Position numbers and translations under genes: made by a program. Under the pieces are notes generated by a model. That model worked only from the letters and a program-made list of their open reading frames with translations, was not told the origin of the DNA and searched no databases. A stretch of 33,757 nucleotides of DNA from Halobacteriales archaeon (GTDB lineage: Archaea > Halobacteriota > Halobacteria > Halorutilales > JAHENH01), in the NCBI GenBank assembly GCA_018609935.1, contig JAHENH010000108.1, forward strand, positions 1 through 33,757. Direction: 5' to 3'. Numbering within the stretch: the stretch's first letter is position 1; every line of letters begins with the position of its first letter. This document shows, piece after piece, positions 27,683 to 33,757 of the stretch.

Positions 27683-28250
27683 TTACTATCTATGAATTAT
27701 AGACACTTTATATATTAGTAACATCCTATCCACACTAAACAGAGGTTAACTGTTCAACCACCAAGCTTACAGTATAAAGAATTTACCATCTAAGCCCCTA
27801 TCTTTGAGGTGTCACTTTAACTGTCTTTGACCTGCAAGATTTAGATCTTTACAAAAATCCATTGAGGTATTTAAGTTTCTATTTATCTCTAATCCATCCA
27901 TTTCACACCATATGAGTTCTCAGAGATATATATTTTTTTCTAACTTCCTATTACAGCCAGTATTTGAAAAATTCTTCGCGGTTTTACGGATCCTAGATAT
28001 AACAATGAGGAGTACCGTTGGAGCTTGGTTCCAAGGGAAGTATTAGGGTGAAAATCAATTTGTTCTATAGAGTTAAGGTTTTTGGATTTTCTCTGTAACT
28101 TTATTTATTGATGAATAATGTTTTTTATAGGTATAGATATATTTTGTTATATGTTGGATCCATTTCTCTAAGATATTTAAGTTTAGACAACCCAAATAAC
28201 TATTTATCATTTCATTTATATATGTTGATGAACAGAATGTATTTGAGGTA
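27683..28250. other. Gene-free stretch between btuC and the sensor kinase
   Basis: 568 bases between divergent genes. It holds stem-forming sequences (for example ttgga...tccaa around 28017-28034), a 54-codon coding remnant on the minus strand (27943-28104) and AT-rich promoter-like sequence close to the kinase. The sequence gaggta directly before the kinase ATG is one of the few Shine-Dalgarno-like strings in the window, though very close to the start. No complete btuF is present. Confidence 0.45.
27943..28104 (-). pseudogene. 54-codon coding remnant, possibly from a transposase
   Basis: An open minus-strand frame without a start codon reads ...IDFHPNTSLGTKLQRY, then SSLLYLGSVKPRRIFQILAV and IGS before the stop. 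The LLYLGSVKPRRI...LAVIG pattern is reminiscent of the N-terminal region of some haloarchaeal insertion-sequence transposases, but I could not align it with certainty. No DDE residues or terminal repeats are visible. It could equally be a fragment of another gene. Confidence 0.25.
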
Positions 28251-29957
28251 ATGTCTGCAGCTTTGTCTCCATTAGCACTTTTGAACTTGTTTTCCGGATT
28301 GATCTCTATAGTAGTATTTAGCTATATTTGGGTTTATCGTGAAAAATACACGAGTTCTACCTCATTTATATTACTAATTTCTGGTATTATTTTATGGACT
28401 TTGTCGTATGGATTTGGATTAATGACGTTTGACCTTCAACTTCGTCGATTATTTGAAATACCAGCTTGGATAGGTAGAGTTGTTATACCTGTTGCATGGA
28501 TTGTTTTTGCCCTAGAATATACTGGTAGAGACGAATTTATAAATAAAAAAATATTGAGTTTAATTAGTATTATTCCCCTAATAACGGTAGTAATTTCTAT
28601 ATTTGGTATCTGGAATCGTGGATTATATGATTTTATGTGGATTGACTATAGGATAGTAGAAGTCTTCGAAGCTGCTACAGTAGAATATACACCTGGTATA
28701 TGGATGATATTACAGACAATATATGCTTGGATTTTAATTCTTTCTGGAATAGTTATATTCTTTGGTATAGGTTTTGTTCAGTCCCATAATAAACTATATA
28801 CTAAACAGTCGATTCTTCTAATTTTAAGTGCATTACTACCTACTGCTATGAGTTTTAAATGGTTATATAATATAGGTCTTTATTCAGAAATTGACTTTAC
28901 TCCAATAGTTATGTCTATAACAGGTGTTACCTTTGCTTATGCTTTATTCTATCATGGCTTATTAACTAGAGTTCCAGCAATCCATAAAGCTGGTTGGAAA
29001 AATGCAATAGATGACTTTGGTGATGGTATAGTAATCTTAGGTAAAGAAAAATCGATAATAGACATGAATAAAAAAGCAGAGGAAATATTTCAATGCAGGT
29101 TGGAAGATAAGATAGAAAAACATATAGATAACCTAATAGAAAAAAGCTCTATAGAGTTTGATAAACAAAAACAATTTTTTAGATATGAGTCAGATAAGGG
29201 AGTTAGAGAATTTAATCTTACAATTTCTAATATAGAACAATATAATGGTGAAATTATAGGATATATGCTTTCCTTTCATGATATTACAGACGAAAGGTTA
29301 CGTAAACAGAGGTTAGAAGTATTAAATAGAGTACTTAGACATAATCTACGTAACCAGATGAACTCAATTCTTTTGTATTCACAGATCATCAAAACACATG
29401 AGGGTAAAGATAAGTCTGAAATAGCAGAAAAAATAGAAAAGAATTCAAAAGAACTTATAGAAATTGCAAAAGAAGTTAGAGAAATAGAAAATTTTATTGC
29501 AGATAAAAGAAATAAAAATGAAAAAATTGAATTAAATAGATTATTTCAATCTATAAAGGAAGAAATAGAAGGAAAATACAATAAAGTTGACATTTCAATT
29601 AGTTCCCCAAAAGAAAATATAAATTTAAGATCTGATAAAAAAATACTAAGGAAAGTTTTTTTCAATGTTATAGAAAATGCTGTTGAACATAATAATTCAG
29701 ATATACCAGAAGTAAATATATCAATTAGGTTTATTGAAGAAAAATGGATAGAAGTCAGTATAGTTGATAATGGTCCAGGCATACCACAAGAAGAAATATC
29801 AGTTATAGAAGAAGAAGCTGAAACACAGTTGAAACATGGAAGTAGTCTAGGGTTGTGGCTCATCAAGTGGGGAGTAAACCTAGTTGGAGGAGGTCTAGAA
29901 TTTAAACAAAAAGAGGCGAATGGGACTATTGTAAAAATACGTATACCTAGGTTATAA
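28251..29957 (+). CDS. Membrane sensor histidine kinase (7TM-PAS-HisKA-HATPase)
   Basis: The 568-residue protein has seven predicted N-terminal helices (about 8-235), of the histidine-kinase N-terminal 7TM type, then a PAS domain (about 248-348, AIDDFGDGIVILG...DMNKKAEEIF). The HisKA domain carries His364 in RVLRHNLRNQMN, a form common in haloarchaeal kinases. The ATPase domain has N box NVIENAVEHN (about 472), G1 VDNGPGIP (about 506) and G2 GSSLGLWLIKWGV (about 530). All catalytic motifs are intact. There is no receiver domain or response-regulator gene nearby, so its partner is elsewhere. The signal is unknown. It ends 17 bases from the convergent HAD gene. Confidence 0.9.
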   Translation: MSAALSPLALLNLFSGLISIVVFSYIWVYREKYTSSTSFILLISGIILWTLSYGFGLMTFDLQLRRLFEIPAWIGRVVIPVAWIVFALEYTGRDEFINKKILSLISIIPLITVVISIFGIWNRGLYDFMWIDYRIVEVFEAATVEYTPGIWMILQTIYAWILILSGIVIFFGIGFVQSHNKLYTKQSILLILSALLPTAMSFKWLYNIGLYSEIDFTPIVMSITGVTFAYALFYHGLLTRVPAIHKAGWKNAIDDFGDGIVILGKEKSIIDMNKKAEEIFQCRLEDKIEKHIDNLIEKSSIEFDKQKQFFRYESDKGVREFNLTISNIEQYNGEIIGYMLSFHDITDERLRKQRLEVLNRVLRHNLRNQMNSILLYSQIIKTHEGKDKSEIAEKIEKNSKELIEIAKEVREIENFIADKRNKNEKIELNRLFQSIKEEIEGKYNKVDISISSPKENINLRSDKKILRKVFFNVIENAVEHNNSDIPEVNISIRFIEEKWIEVSIVDNGPGIPQEEISVIEEEAETQLKHGSSLGLWLIKWGVNLVGGGLEFKQKEANGTIVKIRIPRL

Positions 29958-29974
29958 AAAATAAAAATAGAAAT

Positions 29975-30631
29975 TTATCTATTTTCTTCTATAATAGTTA
30001 TAATTCTACTATATAATTCTTTAGGTGTAGAAACAATTTCATTAGCTATAGATAAATTATTTTTATTATTATCAGGTTCATACTCGATACAATACATACC
30101 AGCTCTATTTGCGGCTAAAATACCGTTTTCCGAGTCCTCAATAGCAATACATTCTTCTGGATCCACATTAAACTTTTCAGTTGCTTTTCCATAGATATAT
30201 GGTTCTGGCTTCCCTCTTTTATCTATACTATCTGCCGTTATAACCAAGTCAAATTCATTTTTTAGAGAAAATCTTTCTAATATAATATTTATCCATTTTA
30301 AATAAGATGAAGAACAAATTGCTATATTAATATTTCTTTCTTTAAGTATGTTTAAAAATTGAGGTAAATCATCCAATAACGTTACTTTTTGTTTATATAT
30401 AGATTCAGCTTTTTTATCATATAAATCAAAATATTCTTTTCTTGTTACTTTCATTTTATGATTGTTTGAATATTTATCATATTGATCTAAAACTGGAATT
30501 CCAGTAAGGTCTGATGGAGATAAATCAGAACCGTCTTCAAATGCTTGCTTGATGATTTTTTCTTTTTCTTTTTCCCAATACGTTTCAGAGTCTACAATAA
30601 CACCATCTACATCAAAGATAACAGCTTTCAT
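29975..30631 (-). CDS. HAD-superfamily phosphatase (beta-phosphoglucomutase-like)
   Basis: The 218-residue enzyme belongs to HAD subfamily IA. Motif I, FDVDGVIVDSE, holds the nucleophile Asp8 and the acid/base Asp10. Motif II is the Ser in AICSSSYLKW. Motif III is the Lys in KRGKPEPYIYGKA. Motif IV, IAIEDSENGILAA, supplies the Mg2+ ligands. The helical cap (about 15-85) is of the C1 type seen in phosphoglycolate phosphatase, beta-phosphoglucomutase and sugar-phosphate phosphatases; the substrate cannot be told. It is convergent with the sensor kinase and appears to be a single gene. Confidence 0.87.
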   Translation of the reverse strand: MKAVIFDVDGVIVDSETYWEKEKEKIIKQAFEDGSDLSPSDLTGIPVLDQYDKYSNNHKMKVTRKEYFDLYDKKAESIYKQKVTLLDDLPQFLNILKERNINIAICSSSYLKWINIILERFSLKNEFDLVITADSIDKRGKPEPYIYGKATEKFNVDPEECIAIEDSENGILAANRAGMYCIEYEPDNNKNNLSIANEIVSTPKELYSRIITIIEENR

Positions 30632-30828
30632 GTATTAATTATGTATTATATAGTTAGTTTGCTTAGAAAAGAATTTAAATTTCAAATAGAAAATTAATAA
30701 ACAATATAGGAAAATAATCTAATTCATTTTTATTAATTTCCTATTGTATTATTAAATATAAAGTATAAGTAAATAATATCTCATCTAAAACATAGCCTAC
30801 AAGTATCTCCATATAAAACTACTAAGAT

Positions 30829-31014
30829 ATGGCTGGAGAAGACGAAAATTTCTCATATGGTGGTGGAGGATCAGCAGCTATACGTGAAGATATAGAAGAA
30901 CTTAGATCTAGAATAGAAGATCTTGAATACATAATAGAAGACCTTGAAGGTCTAGAGGATAGAATAGATGAACTAGATGAACGAATAGATGATCTAGAAA
31001 GATCAATGGAATAA
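30829..31014 (+). CDS. Small acidic coiled-coil protein
   Basis: The 61-residue protein has a short Gly-rich start (MAGEDENFSYGGGGSA). An almost perfect heptad-repeat helix follows (IREDIEELRSRIEDLEYIIED then LEDRIDELDERIDDLERSME), with Ile/Leu at a/d positions and Glu/Asp elsewhere, predicting a parallel coiled coil. No other domain fits. Similar short coiled-coil proteins are encoded in haloarchaea, with unknown roles. The very biased composition and conserved heptads argue that it is a real gene. A TATA-like ccatataaaa (30809-30818) lies only about 15 bases before the ATG, and another candidate is near 30750. Confidence 0.65.
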   Translation: MAGEDENFSYGGGGSAAIREDIEELRSRIEDLEYIIEDLEGLEDRIDELDERIDDLERSME

Positions 31015-31080
31015 ATAAAATTGGTAATAAAACTATATTTTAGTTAAATACCAACATATTTTTAAATTTTTACACTGAGC

Positions 31081-31728
31081 TTATTCAAATCCTTCGTTTA
31101 GTGCATCTTTTATATCATCTTTTTCTTCAAAGCTAGTACCTATAGTAACAACTATCTGGAGGCCTTTTTTGACATTAATGTCTGTATGAATAATTTGGGA
31201 TTCCGGAATAATAGCTAAAAAACCACCCATGGGGTTAGGACTCATAGGTATAAATACATTATACAGTTTTTCGTCGGTTAAAGTTTTAGGTCCAGGGTTT
31301 AATGAGTTAGGAGTTTCAGATGTTACAAAGCCTATGGTTTTTATACCTTCTTTTGGCCATTCTAACAAAACAACCCGTTTAAATTTATGTTTTTTTCCTA
31401 CTAAGGCATTTGACATTTGTCTAGAACTAGAATATATAGTTCTAACTATAGGGATTCTTTCCATAATCTCATTGAACTCATCAACAAAATATCTACCAAT
31501 CCCCTTTTTTAGAATAATACCTAATAAAGTAACAAATACAAACAATAAACTAATAGCAAGAATTTCTTCTACTATACCAGTTCTATCTACTAATATATTT
31601 AAAAACGGATTCAAAAAACCTATTATCCAACCATATACAATGTTAATAATAACAATTGTAATAACTAATGGAGCTATCACTATCACACCCCCAATAAAAC
31701 CATCGCGTATAGTCTTTGATATTTCCAT
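31081..31728 (-). CDS. DUF502-family membrane protein
   Basis: The 215-residue protein has two membrane helices near the N-terminus (about 13-33 and 50-72, GGVIVIAPLVITIVIINIVYGW and EEILAISLLFVFVTLLGIIL) and a soluble remainder. The family is recognised from the helix pair followed by RIPIVRTIYSSSRQMSNAL, then VLLEWPKEGIKTIGFVTSE and the PMSPNPMGGFLAIIPES block. DUF502 proteins are widespread in bacteria, plants and haloarchaea; plant homologues (LCV/COV1-like) act in membrane trafficking, but the prokaryotic function is unknown. It stands alone. Confidence 0.88.
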   Translation of the reverse strand: MEISKTIRDGFIGGVIVIAPLVITIVIINIVYGWIIGFLNPFLNILVDRTGIVEEILAISLLFVFVTLLGIILKKGIGRYFVDEFNEIMERIPIVRTIYSSSRQMSNALVGKKHKFKRVVLLEWPKEGIKTIGFVTSETPNSLNPGPKTLTDEKLYNVFIPMSPNPMGGFLAIIPESQIIHTDINVKKGLQIVVTIGTSFEEKDDIKDALNEGFE

Positions 31729-31879
31729 ATAAAATACATTAGAATTAAAAAAACAATTATTTTTATTAATTTCTTTAATTATTGATACACTATACTTCAG
31801 GCATAAAATAATAACTTAGTTATATTATATTTATATGGTTATCCACAATAAATAAAAACATTGTACGTGTGGAAATCAT

Positions 31880-32175
31880 ATGCCAAAACTCATTATCTCG
31901 ATTTCAGAGGAAAAGAATCAGATATTAGAGGAAATATCTGGTGAAAATGGAAAATATAATTCTAAATCAGAAGCCATTGAAGACTTCATATAAAAAGAAA
32001 AAAACATAAAAGAACTAAAAGATCAAATAGAACAATTAAAAAAAGAAAAAAAGAAATATTTGAAAGTCAAAAAGAAAAAATAGATTTTGTAGAATACGCT
32101 GAGGGAGATTTTAAATACAGAAATGCATCTGTTTTAAAGAAAGTAAAATGGTGGATATTTGGGAAAAACAAATAA
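31880..32175 (+). pseudogene. Ribbon-helix-helix protein with coiled coil, broken by a nonsense codon and a frameshift
   Basis: The frame from ATG 31880 reads MPKLIISISEEKNQILEEIS then NSKSEAIEDFI, a typical ribbon-helix-helix start. It then meets TAA at 31991-31993. Coding continues beyond it (KEKNIKELKDQIEQLKKEKK), and an indel in an A-rich run (about 32037-32052) shifts it to the frame ending KYRNASVLKKVKWWIFGKNK at 32175. The 'KWWIFG' end is typical of a haloarchaeal RHH-plus-coiled-coil family of about 95-110 residues. Two independent lesions, one a base change, point to a genuine pseudogene. It would have been a DNA-binding protein of unknown target. Confidence 0.7.
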
Positions 32176-32178
32176 TTT

Positions 32179-32868
32179 TTAGGATATTAAGTTATTTCTA
32201 AATACTGTATTAAATTTATCCAAATTTCTCGGAGAAACCTCATATGTAGTTTTTTCGAAATCTTCTTTAAATTTTTGAATTAGTTTATAACTGTATATTT
32301 CTCCAAGCATATCAATCCCAAACATAATTCTGTCATGACACGTCTGGTTTCTCGGACAAATAGGTTTTATTTCGTTTTTATCTGAATCTCTAAGAAATAT
32401 TTCTATTCCCTCAGGAAGTTTAGTCTCAATATAATTATTATCAATATTATTATAAAACTCAATTGAAGGATTTTTAATGACTTTATTTTTATAACCTTTT
32501 TCTGTTTTAGTTATTGATTCTTTTTGTTTTTTAGTAAGCCCATGTATTAATATACCATTTATCCAATCTTCTTTATTTTTTGTTTGTATAGCCTCTAAAA
32601 CACATCCCTCTATATGTTTTAATTTTTTTGAATAAAACCTTTTGAATCCATAGAGTTTTGCTGGAATAAGTCTAATTTTATTTTTATATTCTAACCACTT
32701 AGAAATGGCTTCATCTCTTATTAGTTTATCATCATTATATCGTATATTTTGATTATATATTTCATATATAGATCTACTTTCAATTTTTTCAAATCTTGAA
32801 ATAATACTAGTTGGAAGGATTAATGTTCCATATCCAAAGGTTGGCACTATATCTTCATCTAACTTCAT
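32179..32868 (-). CDS. Gamma-glutamylcyclotransferase-like (AIG2/GGCT fold) protein
   Basis: The 229-residue protein starts with the GGCT signature FGYGTLILPTS (about 11-21), whose Gly-rich loop binds the gamma-glutamyl substrate. Next come YGFKRFYSKKLKHIEGCVLEAI, a strand pair WINGILIHGLTKKQ, and TKTEKGYKNKVI with a Glu (about 122) at the position of the family's catalytic glutamate. The C-terminal third is an extension ending in a Cys-containing segment (PICPRNQTCHDR) not usual in the family. The reaction could be gamma-glutamyl amine cyclisation, but the substrate is unknown. It lies 60 bases upstream of nothing on its own strand other than TFB, which is transcribed in the same direction and ends at 32929, so cotranscription is possible. 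Confidence 0.7.
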   Translation of the reverse strand: MKLDEDIVPTFGYGTLILPTSIISRFEKIESRSIYEIYNQNIRYNDDKLIRDEAISKWLEYKNKIRLIPAKLYGFKRFYSKKLKHIEGCVLEAIQTKNKEDWINGILIHGLTKKQKESITKTEKGYKNKVIKNPSIEFYNNIDNNYIETKLPEGIEIFLRDSDKNEIKPICPRNQTCHDRIMFGIDMLGEIYSYKLIQKFKEDFEKTTYEVSPRNLDKFNTVFRNNLIS

Positions 32869-32928
32869 CTGGCATCTTTATCTATTAAATATTTATTAAT
32901 AAAAAATAGAAGAGATATTTAGTTTATT

Positions 32929-33756
32929 TTATACTCCTGCTCCTATTGCTTCTGCTTGTTCTTGATAGCGGTTTCTTATGGTTACCTCGGTTACGTCTGC
33001 AGCATCTGCTATTTCTCTTTGTGTGCGTTTTTCGTTGCATAATATACTAGCTAGATATATAGCAGCCGCAGCATATCCTTTTGGTGATTTTCCACTTAGG
33101 AGGCCTTCTTCCGCGGTTTTTTCTATGATTTCTATTGCTTTTTGTTGTACTTCCTCACTTAGGTTTAGTTGGCTTGAAAATCTAGGAACAAATTCTGCAG
33201 GATTAGTGGGCCCTATTTTTAGTCCAAGCTCTCTTGAGATATATCTATATGTTCTTGCTACTTCTTGTTCATCCACTCTAGAGACATCCACTATTTCATC
33301 TAGAGATCTAGGAACATTATCTTGTCTACATGCTGCGTGAAGTGAGCTTGCTGCTACTGCCTCTATACTACGTCCAGGAAGAAGATTTTCATCTAGTGCT
33401 TTTCTGTATATTGTGCTTGCTATTTCTCTGGTACTCTCTGGTACATCTAGGGAGCTTGCCATGCGGTCTATTTCTCCTAGGGCGAATTGTAGGTTTCTTT
33501 CTTTTGAGTCTTTTGTACGGATTCTGTTTTGCCATTTTCTAAGCCTCTCCATTTTTTTCTTCTTTTTAGGTGATAGTGATTGGCCGAATGCGTCTTTGTC
33601 TTTCCAATCTATATGGGTTGTTAGTCCTTCGTCGTGCATTCTTTTTGTTGTTGGGGCTCCAACTCGAGATTTTTTGTTTCTTTCTTTTTGGTCAAAGGCT
33701 CTCCATTCAGGTCCCGGATCAATCTGTTCTTGTTCTACGACTAGTCCACAACTATC
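32929..33756 (-). CDS. tfb: Transcription initiation factor IIB (TFB), 5' end outside window
   Basis: Archaeal TFB recruits RNA polymerase to TBP-bound promoters. The frame runs from the stop at 32929 through the window edge. It includes the end of the N-terminal zinc ribbon ([21 protein letters not shown]), the reader/linker with [18 protein letters not shown], and two cyclin repeats (about [20 protein letters not shown]...[18 protein letters not shown] and [20 protein letters not shown]...[20 protein letters not shown]). ATG 33639 is internal, because conserved sequence precedes it. About 25-35 N-terminal residues are missing. G+C is noticeably higher than in the neighbours, as expected for a strongly conserved protein. 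Haloarchaea usually carry several tfb genes. Confidence 0.95.
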   Translation of the reverse strand, partial: DSCGLVVEQEQIDPGPEWRAFDQKERNKKSRVGAPTTKRMHDEGLTTHIDWKDKDAFGQSLSPKKKKKMERLRKWQNRIRTKDSKERNLQFALGEIDRMASSLDVPESTREIASTIYRKALDENLLPGRSIEAVAASSLHAACRQDNVPRSLDEIVDVSRVDEQEVARTYRYISRELGLKIGPTNPAEFVPRFSSQLNLSEEVQQKAIEIIEKTAEEGLLSGKSPKGYAAAAIYLASILCNEKRTQREIADAADVTEVTIRNRYQEQAEAIGAGV

Positions 33757-33757
33757 A

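Noticed and set aside
19249..30816. Identical 16-mer aagtatctccatataa upstream of the LuxE-like gene (19249) and the coiled-coil gene (30801)
   Set aside because: With this base composition about one shared 16-mer is expected by chance in 34 kb. The distances to the start codons also differ.
1..33757. CRISPR array, rRNA or complete tRNA genes
   Set aside because: No regularly spaced repeats and no conserved rRNA or tRNA sequence blocks were found on either strand.

Overview
This is a low-GC window (roughly 30% G+C by eye) from an archaeon. A TFB (archaeal TFIIB) gene runs off the right edge. Most ATG codons lack a Shine-Dalgarno sequence and sit a short distance below AT-rich TATA-like boxes, which suggests leaderless transcripts. 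Many products are most familiar from Halobacteria: a PAC2 proteasome chaperone, a ThiR-type HTH-ThiN protein, a 7TM histidine kinase, long-form BtuD, archaeal BofA, a DUF7322-like membrane protein and bacterial-type UvrABC. The proteins are Lys/Ile/Asn-rich and not uniformly acidic. I infer a low-GC relative of Halobacteria, with marine Hikarchaeia-like lineages as one candidate. That placement is inference only.

Layout. Positions 1-8753 hold a nucleotide excision repair cluster: uvrB (5' end outside the window), convergent uvrC, an SLC13/RCK_C membrane transporter, then divergent uvrA. Positions 8972-11737 hold an F420-type LLM oxidoreductase, a frameshifted 5-formyltetrahydrofolate cyclo-ligase, a BofA-like protein and a DUF5658-like membrane protein. 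Positions 11890-12600 are a decayed IS605-type TnpB with a well-preserved GC-rich right-end hairpin. Positions 12697-15641 hold an FMN reductase, a hairpin-rich non-coding stretch, an acidic Gly/Met-rich protein and dihydroorotate dehydrogenase. Positions 15756-17717 hold two adjacent broken genes: a HEAT-repeat/protein-kinase-like gene with five lesions in simple repeats, and a membrane protein with one lesion. Positions 17936-21827 hold three small genes and then a LuxE-like/LuxC-like pair. Positions 21832-24496 hold DsbB, ThiR-like and PAC2 genes. Positions 25224-27682 are btuD and btuC without btuF. The right end holds a sensor kinase, a HAD phosphatase, a small coiled-coil protein, a DUF502 protein, a broken ribbon-helix-helix gene, a gamma-glutamylcyclotransferase-like gene and TFB.

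Functionally, UvrA, UvrB and UvrC form one repair pathway. LuxE-like plus LuxC-like would activate and reduce an acyl group to an aldehyde. BtuC and BtuD form the core of a corrinoid importer. The most unusual signals are the LuxE-LuxC pair in an archaeon, the concentration of pseudogenes whose lesions lie in homopolymers and AT repeats beside long intact genes, the decayed TnpB that keeps its terminal hairpin, and a strong excess of the palindrome GGATCC (18 copies counted, about 2-3 expected from composition).
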